From: Methanosarcina siciliae T4/M
GTDB taxonomy: Archaea > Halobacteriota > Methanosarcinia > Methanosarcinales > Methanosarcinaceae
DNA length: 64,000 bases
Direction of reading: 5' to 3'
Assembly: GCF_000970085.1 (NCBI RefSeq)
Contig: NZ_CP009506.1
Span: forward strand, 2,418,001 to 2,482,000
Below are positions 44,861 to 54,449 of this stretch, piece after piece (position 1 is the first letter of the stretch; every line of letters begins with the position of its first letter). The notes under the pieces were generated by a model, which saw only the letters and a program-made list of their open reading frames with translations, ran no database searches and was not told where the DNA came from. A program made the translations under genes and the position numbers.

Positions 44861-46243
44861 GTTCTTCCCATTAGATATTTGAGATCTTTTCGTTTCAAAA
44901 ATTATGATAAAAATTGCTCTCGAAATCAAGATATGCACAGGTTTTGATCATTTATAACACGTCAGATGCTCCAAATCTTAAATCCTCTATTAGTAGATTT
45001 AGAAAAGTTCGAGTTGAGTCAGAGAACCGACTCCTTCCAATCAAGTCTCTAAAAAATATGGTCAGCTATGTGGGCGGCTCTGTAATGGATGGTGGGTATC
45101 TAAGCTATTTATGCAGGCATGAAGATATGTTTAACGATTTAAATTTTTTTGGTAAAGCTGGGGGCTGCTTTATGGGACGTTCGAAAGAGAAAAATGTTAT
45201 CCTGACCTGTTAGAACCTGTAAGGAAATTGCTCATCGAATCAGGAAAACAATTTAAAAACTTGGGGTTACAAGTGGACCATTTATTTTATACTTCAGCAT
45301 CTTCAGTCATATTGATGAAATTTATTATTTTTGGACTGTTTATTTCGTCCCTACAAAAAGGATTGGGATAAAAGAAACAGTTATTACTGTGGTCAAGTAT
45401 TAAGATGGCACTTACATCATCCATTTTATCTAAAACAAATATCCCCTCCTCTTCTATATATGAATTATTCGATGAATTTGGAATCAAGGAATATTTACTC
45501 AAAAAGGATTCCCATCCTTTACTTATTGCCTTCTGGATTTTTATCCATGAATCACGAGCCTGTACTTCAGTGTTAACATTTTCCCAGTTTCTTCGTTTCA
45601 ATTTTTCGAAGTCTTCTTCTGGAGTACCCATAGTGTTCGAACAAAAACAGCATATAGATCCATATAATATTTTACGAATATCCTCGCTGTTAATTCCCCA
45701 TTCATGAATCTCGATGGCAATAATATAAGGATTTTTTTCTAGTTCGGGGTAAAAATTTTCTTTTTTCATTTTGTCATATATTTGTTGATTTTTGAAATTT
45801 TCCTTTGATCCAATGGCAGGGACTTCAACCCATCTATTAGTCAAATCTGAAGAACGGAGAATAGATAAAAAGTCATCAAATTCTGTTCTATTTTTGAGGC
45901 TAGTTACTTCTATGCATATCTTAGAATCATCGTTTATGCAAATCATGTCTGGAGATTTGTATGTCTCGCCTTTCTTTTTCTTAAAACATGTATCTTTTTC
46001 AGATAATAATTCAACTTCATGCTTATTGCTCAGTAATAGTTTTGCAACTTTTAGCTCAGAAACTGTTGACTTAAATTTTCCATTATCATCTACACTTTCG
46101 AATTTTGTATCAAGTCCTTTACATCCAAGCTGTTTAAGGTTGATAATTAAAGTTTCGACTTCTAAAAGTTCGTCGAGCCTATCTTTGTACTCTTTGAAAA
46201 GTTTTGCCTGAATATCACTACTTTTGAGCAAACTAGTGTCGAG

Positions 46244-46867
46244 TCAATTCTCAATTGTCGGATAAAGACGTGACAATTTTATCCTTGCATCGTCTGTTGT
46301 AAATTGCCAATTAACCTTTGAATTTTTGTTGTTTCTGTAATTTTGCCATGCCAAAACTTCTTTCTTAACAAGCTCGATGTTATCCATTCTCCTTTTCAAA
46401 CATTGACCTGTAAGTACGTTCAGTTCAATCTCTGCCATGTTCAACCAGCTTCCATGTTTTGGTGTGTACACGAACTCAAATCTGTCCCATAGCGCCTTTG
46501 CTTTGGGTGGTGGAAATGTTTCATAGAGAGATCCAGGTATATGCGTGTTTAGATTGTCCATTACTAACGTAATTTTATCTGCATTTTTATGTTGAACTTC
46601 TATTTCTTCCAGGAAATAAGCCCAGTCTCGCTTTGTTCTTCTTTCAGTAATCTTTACCATTCTTTTCCCTGTCAACGGTTCACAGGCAAGGAATACATTG
46701 CACATTCCATTTCGCTCATATTCATAATCGTACCTGGCTGGCTTTCCTGGTGAGCAGGAAATAGGAATCCTGGTTTCTGCAATCAGTTGTTTTGGGGATT
46801 CGTCCATACATACAACAGGGTTTCGTGGATCAAACGGACGTTTATAAACATCCAGAACCATTTCCAT
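46244..46867 (-). CDS. IS630 transposase, DDE catalytic frame
   Basis: 207 residues visible from an internal ATG; in use it would be joined to the upstream frame by a -1 shift. Catalytic residues: Asp in VCMDESPKQL, Asp in LVMDNLNTH (VMDNL.TH is the family signature), and Glu in MAEIELNVLTGQC. Ends shortly before the left terminal repeat. Confidence 0.85.
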   Translation of the reverse strand: MEMVLDVYKRPFDPRNPVVCMDESPKQLIAETRIPISCSPGKPARYDYEYERNGMCNVFLACEPLTGKRMVKITERRTKRDWAYFLEEIEVQHKNADKITLVMDNLNTHIPGSLYETFPPPKAKALWDRFEFVYTPKHGSWLNMAEIELNVLTGQCLKRRMDNIELVKKEVLAWQNYRNNKNSKVNWQFTTDDARIKLSRLYPTIEN

Positions 46868-46880
46868 ATTTGCAACAAAG

Positions 46881-47375
46881 CTACTGTTTTGTTCCGGAGG
46901 AATTACCCATCCTTTCTTTTGCCAGGGTTTGATTTCGTTTTTTTAAAGTACGCCGTACTGTTTCGTGAGAAATATCCTCGAAATAGCCAAGTTCTACAGC
47001 CTTATCGGCTAATAATCTCAAAGACCACCTTGCAAAACCTTCAGGGGGTTGACTGCAACTAAGGGCGATTAAATGGGCTTCAGCGTCACCATCAACTTTT
47101 TTAGTATAAATGCGATCACTTTCTTTCCCGTTGAGGGCAACTTCAAGGCCTTCTTCAACAAATCTCTTCTTAACACGGTCAATTTTTTTCATACTAATAT
47201 TCAGGACACGTGAGATTTCTTCATTGGTTGAATGGTTAACATTCAATTCACTTTTATCGCAATTAAGCAAGATCAGAGCATTGAGGACTTGTTGAGAGTT
47301 ATGTTTTCCTTTTGAAGCAAGTTCACAAAGAGATCTACGTTCATCTTCGGTAAGTGTCACAGTATATCTAATCAT
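46881..47375 (-). CDS. IS630 transposase, HTH frame with frameshift site
   Basis: 164 residues with two helix-turn-helix parts (NEEISRVLNISMKKIDRVKKR; HETVRRTL). Near the end is the run AAAAAAA at about 46940; slipping back one base there changes KKRNQTL into KKNEIKPWQKKGW, which continues into the DDE frame (EQNSSFVANMEMVLD). Without the shift it stops after GTKQ. Such an A7 slip is typical of programmed -1 frameshifting in IS630 elements. Confidence 0.82.
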   Translation of the reverse strand: MIRYTVTLTEDERRSLCELASKGKHNSQQVLNALILLNCDKSELNVNHSTNEEISRVLNISMKKIDRVKKRFVEEGLEVALNGKESDRIYTKKVDGDAEAHLIALSCSQPPEGFARWSLRLLADKAVELGYFEDISHETVRRTLKKRNQTLAKERMGNSSGTKQ

Positions 47376-47489
47376 AAGTAATACTTATGAAGATCATTCA
47401 ATATAACACTTACGACATTTCATTATTGACGAGACACTAGATAGTTCAGGATATTTTGTAGCCATGGAAAAATCAACTGTTGAAGACAT

Positions 47490-48071
47490 TATGATACCTT
47501 AGACGAATCTTTTTAAATTTAGCAATATACTTTGTATTTAAAAACGTTTCTTTTATTAATTATATCCCATGCATAGGTTTTGTCGTAAAACCTATGAAAG
47601 CAAGGACAGCAGCAAAACCACGAAATTAAAGATAAGTTTGCAGATTTCAAGTGAGTTAAGAGATCAGAGCCAAATCCAGACACTGACATGTCCGAAAACC
47701 TGAGCCTCTCAGACAGCCTTAGAATCAATTTTTTTAAAAAATAACCATATCCACAAAAAGTCAACATCGACACATAAAATAAATTAAATTAGTAAAACGC
47801 ACTCAATTTTTCATTTTTTTAAAACAGTAACCTGAAAAGAAGTACTATTAAACCGCGTTTTGCATGCATCTAAAACCTATAACAGTATGAATTTAAGATA
47901 TGATTACAAAAAAGTATTTATCCTTATTAATATGGTTGCAATGGGTATATAACTTTGAAGCCATCAAAAAACAGAGAACAAAATAGAAGAAAAAGGAGCC
48001 GGGAAGGAAAGAGGCAAAAAATGGGGAGTTAGCTGTCGGAAACAAAACCGCAAACCTGTTCCGAATGCCTC
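47490..48071. other. Intergenic region with one strong hairpin
   Basis: No supported gene. CATAGGTTTT (47572-47581) and AAAACCTATG (47587-47596) form a perfect 10-bp stem with a 5-nt loop. The remainder is AT-rich and marks the change from the accessory island to core genes. Confidence 0.5.
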
Positions 48072-48671
48072 TTAACAGCTCAAAACCTTATCAAGGAAAT
48101 ACTGGTGGATGCGCAGATCATCGGTTAATTCCGGATGGAAAGCAAGAGCCAGCACATTTCCCTGCTCTGCAGCAATAATCATGTCTTCAAGCCTGGAAAG
48201 CACGCGCACACCAGGCCCGCAGCTAATGATTCCCGGAGCCCGGATGAACACCCCGGTAAACGGAGAGTCAAGAATAACCACATCAAGCTCTGCCTCAAAG
48301 GAATCCCTCTGTCTCCCAAAAGCGTTCCTGTTAACCCTGGTATCCATGATCCCGAGCAGCTCCTGCCCGGTTTTTTCTACCTGCCGGTCCCCTTCCTTTG
48401 CAAGCACGATCAGCCCCGCACAGGTCCCGAGAACCGGAACTCCCCTTGCAGCAGCCTCCTTAATCTCCTCTCCAATTCCCTCACGCGCAAGCAGCCGGCA
48501 GAGCGTTGTGCTCTCCCCGCCGGGGATCACAATTCCGCTGCACTCCGGAACAATCCCCTTATGCTTTATCTCAACTACCTCAGCCTCAACCCCTCTCTCT
48601 GCAAGGGCTCTCCTCAAAGCATCAACATGCTCGGAAACCGCTCCCTGAATAGCGATTACACCTATCTTCAT
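48072..48671 (-). CDS. pdxT: Pyridoxal 5'-phosphate synthase glutaminase subunit PdxT
   Basis: 199 residues; hydrolyses glutamine to feed ammonia to PdxS for vitamin B6 synthesis. MKIGVIAIQGAVSEH start, oxyanion region GIVIPGGESTTL (about 48-59), nucleophile Cys in LGTCAGLIVLA (about 81), and the His-Glu pair in ALAFHPELTDD near the C-terminus. Starts at 48671 because the family begins MKIGV; an ATG four codons earlier is in the leader. Lies 285 bp downstream of pdxS on the same strand, with a hairpin between. Confidence 0.95.
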   Translation of the reverse strand: MKIGVIAIQGAVSEHVDALRRALAERGVEAEVVEIKHKGIVPECSGIVIPGGESTTLCRLLAREGIGEEIKEAAARGVPVLGTCAGLIVLAKEGDRQVEKTGQELLGIMDTRVNRNAFGRQRDSFEAELDVVILDSPFTGVFIRAPGIISCGPGVRVLSRLEDMIIAAEQGNVLALAFHPELTDDLRIHQYFLDKVLSC

Positions 48672-48873
48672 GAAAAACACCATTTTCCGGAAATTAATCC
48701 TCTATTTCTTTAATCAAAAACCCTGAAAAAATAAATTGATTTTATTCTTACAAACCTGCAAGAATAAATCTGTTTTTAAAAAATTGAATTTTAGCCCCTT
48801 GAAAGAAGCTAATTATTATAATCCGTTTATGGTCCTCTTGCGCGAAACTGTCTGTAAAAACCCGTAAATTAGT

Positions 48874-48931
48874 CCTCTTGAGCGAGCGAAGCGAGTGAAA
48901 AGGACGGCGGGCTCCCGAATCGCAATTCGGG
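48874..48931. terminator. Hairpin and REP-like repeat between pdxS and pdxT
   Basis: CCCGAAT (48914-48920) pairs with ATTCGGG (48925-48931) over CGCA, 25 bp after the pdxS stop on the reverse strand. Next to it GAGCGAGCGAAGCGAGTG then AAAAGGAC is a REP-like sequence seen again at 59957-59986. It should end or attenuate the pdxS transcript before pdxT. Confidence 0.6.
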
Positions 48932-48955
48932 TGACGCAACTCGGGATTGTGGATT

Positions 48956-49852
48956 TTACCAACCGCGCTCCTGAAGGGCTTCCTGGGCAGGGATCATGTC
49001 AGCACTTATGCCTTTCATGCCCGCGCCCACGCCTTTTGAGATCTCGGCAAGTTTTGCAGGGTTATCGTAGTTATTTACGGCTTCAACGACTGCTTTTGCC
49101 ATCTTTTCAGGGTTTTCGGCTTTAAAGATGCCTGAGCCTACAAAAACCCCGTCCGCACCAAGGCGCATCATAAGCGCGGCATCGGCAGGGGTTGCAACTC
49201 CTCCGGCTGCAAAGTTTACTACAGGCAGGCGCTGCATTTTGGATGTTTCGACCACAAGCTCGATCGGGGCTTCGATTTCCCTGGCAACCATTATAAGTTC
49301 TTCTTTGGTCTTGCCTGCAAGGGCCCGGATTTCACCCTGGATCTGCTTCATATGCTTTACTGCCTGGCTAACGTCACCTGTTCCGGCTTCACCTTTGGTC
49401 CGGATCATGGCTGCGCCTTCGTTGATCCTGCGGAGGGCTTCTCCGAGGTTTCTGGCTCCACAGACAAAAGGCACTGTAAACTGTGTTTTGTCTATGTGAT
49501 AGAAAGGATCCGCAGGAGTAAGGACTTCTGACTCATCCACCATGTCAACACCGAGGGCCTCCAGAATTTCGGCTTCGACAAAGTGTCCTATCCTTGCTTT
49601 TGCCATAACGGGGATGGTGACCGTGTCAATAATCTGTTGTACGATTTCGGGATCTGCCATCCTGGCGACCCCCCCAGCCTTTCGGATATCTGCAGGTACA
49701 GCTTGAAGGGCCATAACAGCAACTGCTCCGGCTTCTTCTGCAATCCTGGCCTGTTCCGGGGTTGTAACGTCCATGATCACACCCCCCTTCTGCATCCGTG
49801 CAAAGCCCCTTTTGATAAGTTCGGTCCCATGTCTCAATTTTTCAAAGTCCAT
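48956..49852 (-). CDS. pdxS: Pyridoxal 5'-phosphate synthase lyase subunit PdxS
   Basis: 298 residues, TIM-barrel synthase that builds PLP from ribose 5-phosphate, glyceraldehyde 3-phosphate and ammonia from PdxT; twelve-subunit ring. Highly conserved: LKRGFARMQKGGVIMDV-type start (LIKRGFARMQKGGVIMDV), the Lys of VMAKARIGH, the phosphate loop GEAGTGDVSQAVKHM, and FAAGGVATPADAALMM. MDFEKL at 49852 is the start since GAGG overlaps the ATG three codons earlier. Full length. Confidence 0.97.
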   Translation of the reverse strand: MDFEKLRHGTELIKRGFARMQKGGVIMDVTTPEQARIAEEAGAVAVMALQAVPADIRKAGGVARMADPEIVQQIIDTVTIPVMAKARIGHFVEAEILEALGVDMVDESEVLTPADPFYHIDKTQFTVPFVCGARNLGEALRRINEGAAMIRTKGEAGTGDVSQAVKHMKQIQGEIRALAGKTKEELIMVAREIEAPIELVVETSKMQRLPVVNFAAGGVATPADAALMMRLGADGVFVGSGIFKAENPEKMAKAVVEAVNNYDNPAKLAEISKGVGAGMKGISADMIPAQEALQERGW

Positions 49853-49864
49853 GAATGTCATCCT

Positions 49865-50005
49865 CTTTGTTTTGATAAGATTTCTATGGTATATTGCCGT
49901 GGGAGATCTCTTCCACAGGTGAAACGGCCATCAGGTCTTTTCCACCAGTTGCAACCAGCAGGTTGCGGTTATCAGTATGCTGTTTCTCCAGTTAATTGTG
50001 AATAC
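49865..50005 (-). promoter_or_regulatory. Structured, GC-rich leader upstream of pdxS
   Basis: Reverse strand, directly before pdxS. Three consecutive hairpins can be drawn: GCAACC-TGCT-GGTTGC; GGTG(G)AAA ... TTTCACC; and GTGG ... CCAC. It is clearly more GC-rich than normal intergenic DNA here. One frame is also open for 35 codons (LEKQHTDNRNLLVATGG ... GNIP, CTG first codon), so a small leader peptide is an alternative. No known riboswitch consensus (TPP, FMN, SAM) fits. Confidence 0.45.
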
Positions 50006-50491
50006 GCTCAATAGTTAAAAGCATTATTTAAGCTATTCCTTAATAGGAGAGTACAGAATAAATTAACTTGCAATGATATAAAATTTTTATTTTTTTATTG
50101 AAAATTAATATTTTTAATAACTATCCTGTTTTTCCGGCCATTTACCCCGAAAGTACTCCTGAACCCTTAATGAAATTCTGCGCTATACTGTCAAAAAGTA
50201 TATTTATAAGTTAACTTTTCGGTTTGACATGATGATCTCAGCCTTCATATAATTTCAATCTTCATAATACATCCTTTAAGGTTTGGTACGATCCCTGAAC
50301 CAGAACATGGATAGAAACTGACTCTCCTACGTTCAATTATCCAATATAAAGTTTTTGTAAATAGCCTGAGAGATGGGATGGGAAATTCTTTTAAGAAAAT
50401 GATACATACTTCTTTAATTCCTCTTAGATATCAAACAGGGCATTTGAGGGGCTACATGAAAAAATAATTATAAGATGTGCTAAATCATTAC

Positions 50492-50570
50492 ATAAGGTTA
50501 TTTTTTCCGGATAGTTATATAAGGTTATTTTTTCCGGATAGTTATATAAGGTTATTTTTTCCGGATAGTT
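50492..50570. repeat. 27-bp tandem repeat, about three copies
   Basis: Unit beginning ATAAGGTTATTTTTTCC and ending GGATAGTTAT, three nearly perfect copies ending 60 bp before the 50633 gene. The T6CCGG core may be bound by a regulator or form part of the promoter region. Upstream of it (50006-50491) no other feature was recognised. Confidence 0.8.
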
Positions 50571-50632
50571 TCTGGATTTCAGGTGCTTACTAATTTAAAA
50601 AACAGATTTACTTATGTCTGGGGGATTCGAAA

Positions 50633-52204
50633 ATGAAGATTAAAAATCTGGAAGTATCATTGTTATGTGCATTTTTGCTTACCGCCCTTATCGCGTTACC
50701 GGCATATGCCCAGATGGGACCTGGAGGCAATTCAGGTATGGGTAATTCAGGTGCAGGAACGGGATATGGAATGGCGCAAGGTTACGGTTTTGCGCAGTAT
50801 GACGGCAGGTTTAATGGCTTTGGGTCAATGACCTTTGAAGAAGCCGCAGATACCTTCGGGATTCCGGTTGAAGACGCGATCTCTGACCTGGAGCTTCCGG
50901 AAGATCTGGATACACAGCTTACCATTCTGGAGATCGAAGAGCAGTATGGGGTTTCAGGGCAGGAAATTGCCAGTTACATGGTAATGAACATGCAGCAACT
51001 GAATACAACCCTTAACCCGAGGGGAAGGCTCCTGATGCGTCAGGAAGCCATTCAGGCCATGAGGGCCGGGAGGGGTAATGGGATGTATTTCATGCGGCAG
51101 GGAAGCTTTGCCTACGGGAACTTTACCACTTTTAGCTTCGACGAAAGCGGGGCAATAGAAGACTTTGCCGTAAGCGGAAACCTGCTCTTTGATTCGGTTG
51201 ATGTCTCGGACTTTGAGTACCTTGACGAACAGGTAACGGAAACAACAGCCTTTTACCAGGGCGCTGACAGCCAGATCCTGATTCAGGATTCCCCAATGGG
51301 AATTTTCCAGGTAAGAGCTTTTGCAGACAAAACCGTCACTTACAACCTTGCAGAGGGAGTAACGGCAAGCCTGGAAGAAAACATTTCCAGCGAACTTGAG
51401 AATGCAGTTCCGATAAAAATTACCTCTGATAATTTTGAGGGCTACCTCCTGTTTTTCAGGAATCCCCTTGCCGAAGATCCTGATGTAGATATTAACGGGA
51501 CTGAAGCGGAAATCTCGGACGATAAGATCACGGTCAAACTTGTCGAAGATAGTGTGGCAATGTTCAGGGCAAGTCCGATGCAGCCTTCATTGATGCAGAC
51601 CGGATACAGATACAGTAATAATTATACCTACATGAATCAGGTGTTTAACAGGGAAATAGCAACCGGAAGATTCGGAGCTGAGATGGCTCTTCGGGCAGGC
51701 TCGGATTATGCTCCGGTCACAAATTATGCCCCTGTTGGCCTGAAGATAAGGGAAAGAGATCAGGACCGCATTGTCCTCGATGTTGAATCCGAACTGCCAG
51801 ATGGAAGAGTCGTCTATATAAATGTAGACAATGAAACCATCAACCTCACCAATCCCGACCGCCTGAGACTCAGGTATGACGGAACGGTAATTGAAGAAGC
51901 TGGCAGCATCGACGAGCTCTTTGCAGGCGGAAGCAACCCCCTCTGCTACAGGCAATACGAAAATGGGACAGCTTCAATTGCAGTATATATTCCGCAGTTT
52001 TCGGAACATGAGATCATAATAGACCTTGAGCCCGAAGGAGAGGAAGGTTCAGAAGACCTTGAAGCCCAGGATGAAGAAGACCTGGAAACAGGAGAATCTG
52101 CAGCTCAGGACGAAGAAGGAGAAACTGAATCATCTCCGGCTTTTGAGTTAGGGTTTGCAGTTACAGGCCTGGCAGTGGCATACGGACTGAGGCACAGGAA
52201 ATAA
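50633..52204 (+). CDS. Large secreted surface protein with C-terminal anchor
   Basis: 523 residues. Signal peptide to AYAQ; a Gly/Met/Ser-rich stretch (MGPGGNSGMGNSGAG); a small helical domain FEEAADTFGIPVEDAISDLEL ... EQYGVSGQEI (about 65-125), a motif seen in membrane proteins that bind hydrogenase- or ferredoxin-like partners; a long beta-rich part (130-460); an acidic Glu-rich linker (475-500); and PAFELGFAVTGLAVAYGLRHRK, a PGF-CTERM-like tail. Function is unknown. Followed by a strong double-stem terminator. Confidence 0.75.
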   Translation: MKIKNLEVSLLCAFLLTALIALPAYAQMGPGGNSGMGNSGAGTGYGMAQGYGFAQYDGRFNGFGSMTFEEAADTFGIPVEDAISDLELPEDLDTQLTILEIEEQYGVSGQEIASYMVMNMQQLNTTLNPRGRLLMRQEAIQAMRAGRGNGMYFMRQGSFAYGNFTTFSFDESGAIEDFAVSGNLLFDSVDVSDFEYLDEQVTETTAFYQGADSQILIQDSPMGIFQVRAFADKTVTYNLAEGVTASLEENISSELENAVPIKITSDNFEGYLLFFRNPLAEDPDVDINGTEAEISDDKITVKLVEDSVAMFRASPMQPSLMQTGYRYSNNYTYMNQVFNREIATGRFGAEMALRAGSDYAPVTNYAPVGLKIRERDQDRIVLDVESELPDGRVVYINVDNETINLTNPDRLRLRYDGTVIEEAGSIDELFAGGSNPLCYRQYENGTASIAVYIPQFSEHEIIIDLEPEGEEGSEDLEAQDEEDLETGESAAQDEEGETESSPAFELGFAVTGLAVAYGLRHRK

Positions 52205-52227
52205 AAACTCAGCACCGTGAGTTCTGT

Positions 52228-52287
52228 ATCAGGAATCCGGTAATCTCATCCCCTCAAAAGGGGAAATTTGTATTTCCGGTTCCTGAT
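52228..52287 (+). terminator. Nested hairpin terminator
   Basis: Outer stem ATCAGGAATCCGG (52228-52240) with CCGGTTCCTGAT (52276-52287, one bulge); inner stem CCCCT (52250-52254) with AGGGG (52259-52263). Follows the 50633 gene by 24 bp and is succeeded by TTTATTACTTTATTT. Confidence 0.75.
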
Positions 52288-52540
52288 TTATTACTTTATT
52301 TCATTCGAACCGTAAAACATTATTCACTATATTGAGTCGTTCTTGTCCCGCTCGACACAGGAGAGCGGTATTTCCCAAAAAGACTGAAAAGAAGGAGAAA
52401 AAACAGTAAAGTAAGAAACTATCAAAGAAGCTGTAATAACAAACGGAAAAGAACAAATCAAGCTATATCAAAAAATACCCTTATTCTGTGTCTCTTTTTC
52501 AATCAAAATTCTTTTTTCGGCTTTTTGTACAGAGCTCTTA

Positions 52541-53596
52541 CTACTCTTCTAGCTGTTTTTCGATTCCCGAAGAATTTTCCATTACTTCTTCTCTTCCGTA
52601 CAGGTCAAGCTTTGTACAGATACTTGCAGAAACCCATATGGTAAGCGCAGGGATGAAGGCTTTTAAAAATTCCATGAGATTAGTTCCAGAGTAACTGGCA
52701 GGTTCCACTGTGGCAAATCCAAAATCAAGAACAAGGGTGGATACCCCGAACAGCATGAGGGCGATAAATACCCGTGTAGCCCGCTGTCCTGCATCTCCGG
52801 AATCTTCCGGGAGTCCTTTTCGTATTATGAGGAGATATGCCATGTTTGCGCCAAGGAAAAAGCCCGCTACTTCGCCGCTGACAAGAGACATGGCTACAAG
52901 CAGGGTGGGGACTACAAACATAACGGAGTAGAAAAAGAGATTTTTCTGCCTTAAAGCAGGTTCAAAGTTTTCTTTTTTGAAAAATTCATCTTTCAAGGAG
53001 CTTTTGAGGAAGTACGAAAAGGCGACAAAGATAGTTAAGCCCAGGACAGCGCCCCCAAGGACATCACCCAGAAAGTGCCTCCCCAGGTATATTCTTGAAA
53101 AAGCTACGAGCAACACTGCTGCAGGAACCAGCCTGCCGATTCTTCTGCTGTTGAAGACGCTGGACGCCCCTCCCCAGAGCACAGTGGTAAGTGCAACATG
53201 CCCCGACGGAAAACCGAAAGGAGAATCAGGCAGAGGGTCCTGAAGGCGGAAAGCTTCAAGGATTTCCCTGTCCGGCAGTTTGAAAAAGCCCGTTTCTCCG
53301 TTTCCATTAAAGGGAGAGGTATTTTTGATTCCGTATTCCAGGTTGACTACCCTGCTGTCGACAAAATCCGGCCTTGGGAAGGCGATCAATGCCTTAAAGG
53401 TCTCGGTAAGGAGAGCAGTCCAGATCAGCAGCTGGAACAGAAGAAAACCCTTCCTGAAATCAATCCCGAAAGTGGTGATGATTATTATGCCGGCAAAAAA
53501 GGCGGCAGACCCCATTGAAGTTATCAAAAACATGAGGAAAGTAAACCATTCGGTCCCGAGGGACTGGAGGTAAAGTATGGGTTCGGTCTGGAACAA
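52541..53596 (-). CDS. PAP2-family membrane phosphatase
   Basis: 351 residues, multiple helices. The three-part phosphatase signature is complete: KALIAFPRP (about 68-76), PSGHVALTT (about 129-137) and SRIYLGRHFLGDV (about 165-177). These act on phosphatidic acid, polyprenyl diphosphates or similar lipids at the outer face; an archaeal role in recycling polyprenyl carriers is plausible but not shown. The C-terminal 150 residues add more helices and a GEVAGFFLG segment outside the core fold. Confidence 0.88.
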   Translation of the reverse strand: MFQTEPILYLQSLGTEWFTFLMFLITSMGSAAFFAGIIIITTFGIDFRKGFLLFQLLIWTALLTETFKALIAFPRPDFVDSRVVNLEYGIKNTSPFNGNGETGFFKLPDREILEAFRLQDPLPDSPFGFPSGHVALTTVLWGGASSVFNSRRIGRLVPAAVLLVAFSRIYLGRHFLGDVLGGAVLGLTIFVAFSYFLKSSLKDEFFKKENFEPALRQKNLFFYSVMFVVPTLLVAMSLVSGEVAGFFLGANMAYLLIIRKGLPEDSGDAGQRATRVFIALMLFGVSTLVLDFGFATVEPASYSGTNLMEFLKAFIPALTIWVSASICTKLDLYGREEVMENSSGIEKQLEE

Positions 53597-53813
53597 AGGA
53601 TTTGTCTCCTGCTTAATGCTTTCCGGCAGGCATGTATCCGGCTCTATCCAGAAAGCGGGGAATCTGTAAAAAGTTTATGTTAAGTTTAGCATTTGACCCC
53701 ACATAATAAATATATGGAAAATTAATAAAAATGTGAAAAAAATATTTATGATTTTGAGATCAATAATGTGATCATATTTTTTCTAATCAGATTGCAACAT
53801 CAAGGTCGATTAC

Positions 53814-54263
53814 TTGAAGCCAAACCAGATAGACGACACCCGAAGAAAAAGAGCTGTAATCATTTTCCTTGCCGCCATGATTTTCGTCTCGGTAAAGGGA
53901 TATTTGTCCCCGGTAGTAGGTGTCGGTTTCATCCTCCAGAAAGAAGTGGTCGGAGTTTCAGGAGAAGAGAGGACTATTATCTTCCAGAACGGCCCTGAAG
54001 GAGTTCTGGTCCAGAACGTAACCTGCAGAGAACTGCTCCCGGAGAGTGAAAATCTCCAGATCAACGAGTCCGTAGAAGCCGAACTAAAAACCATGTACCC
54101 GGAAATTGAGTACGTTGTCATAATGCGGCTCTGCGTTGAAGACGAAGTAAGGGAATACAGGGCAAGCAGGGAGGACTTCAATACGCTGGAAGTGGGAAGA
54201 GTGGCCAAGTTCAGGGTTTACCGCTCCGAAAGGGACCTGATCGAGAGGATAGTCGAGATGTAA
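53814..54263 (+). CDS. Membrane-anchored protein of unknown function
   Basis: 149 residues, TTG start after AAGGTCGAT. A short charged head (KPNQIDDTRRKRA), one hydrophobic helix (AVIIFLAAMIFVSVKGYL), then an external or cytosolic beta-rich domain (VVGVSGEERTIIFQNGPEGV ... YVVIMRLCVEDE ... VAKFRVYRS). No family recognised. Single gene. Confidence 0.65.
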   Translation: MKPNQIDDTRRKRAVIIFLAAMIFVSVKGYLSPVVGVGFILQKEVVGVSGEERTIIFQNGPEGVLVQNVTCRELLPESENLQINESVEAELKTMYPEIEYVVIMRLCVEDEVREYRASREDFNTLEVGRVAKFRVYRSERDLIERIVEM

Positions 54264-54315
54264 GCTCTGCAGCCGGCGCCTGCTATCAAACTATCTTTTT
54301 AATTTGTTCCTTTCA

Positions 54316-54400
54316 GAGTTGTTTCCCGATTATTTTCTTGTTTTTCCCGTTATTTTCTGTTTTTCCGGTCTATTTCTGCTTTTCTCTTTCGCGGAAAATT
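54316..54400. repeat. Degenerate T-rich repeats
   Basis: A roughly 19-21-bp unit, CCCGTTATTTTCTGTTTTT and variants, occurs about three times (CCCGATTATTTTCTTG, CCCGTTATTTTCTG, CCGGTCTATTTCTGC). Lies between the 53814 gene and the palindrome array. Confidence 0.5.
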
Positions 54401-54449
54401 TCGTTCCTTCAGTTTTATATCCGGTGATATATAATTTTCATATATTCTG

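Larger units (their letters stand above)
46236..47437 (-). mobile_element. IS630-family insertion sequence with TA duplication
   Basis: Ends GTGTCGAGTCAATT (left) and its partner ATTGACGAGACAC (right) form imperfect inverted repeats; TA flanks both sides (46234-46235, 47438-47439), the normal IS630 target duplication. It contains the two-frame transposase. 1.2 kb, apparently complete, and the clean target site suggests a recent insertion. Confidence 0.85.
45287..47489 (-). pseudogene. PD-(D/E)XK-like nuclease gene interrupted by IS630
   Basis: The 3' part (45287-46231, 315 codons) shows Glu59 (TVSELKVAKLL), Asp95 (KSPDMICI) and Glu108-Val-Thr (SKICIEVTS), a PD...ExT pattern of restriction-like nucleases. 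Its apparent TTG start lies at the left end of the IS. On the far side of the IS the frame MSSTVDFSMATKYPELS (from 47489) is found; deleting the IS and one TA joins it in frame to SLLKSSDIQAKLF. The gene was thus complete before the insertion, starting at 47489 or 47465. The interrupted gene is probably inactive unless a start in or near the IS is used. Confidence 0.82.

Noticed and set aside
44914..45213. 99-codon + strand frame after the hairpin
   Set aside because: No ribosome site, no recognisable motif and codon use unlike neighbours; could be a decayed piece but nothing supports it as a gene.
47519..47773. 84-codon reverse-strand frame
   Set aside because: Cys/Phe-rich with a hairpin inside and no start signal; judged non-coding.
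49865..50005. TPP riboswitch upstream of pdxS
   Set aside because: A GACCTGATGG string recalls part of the THI box, but the CTGAGA and the paired arms are missing.
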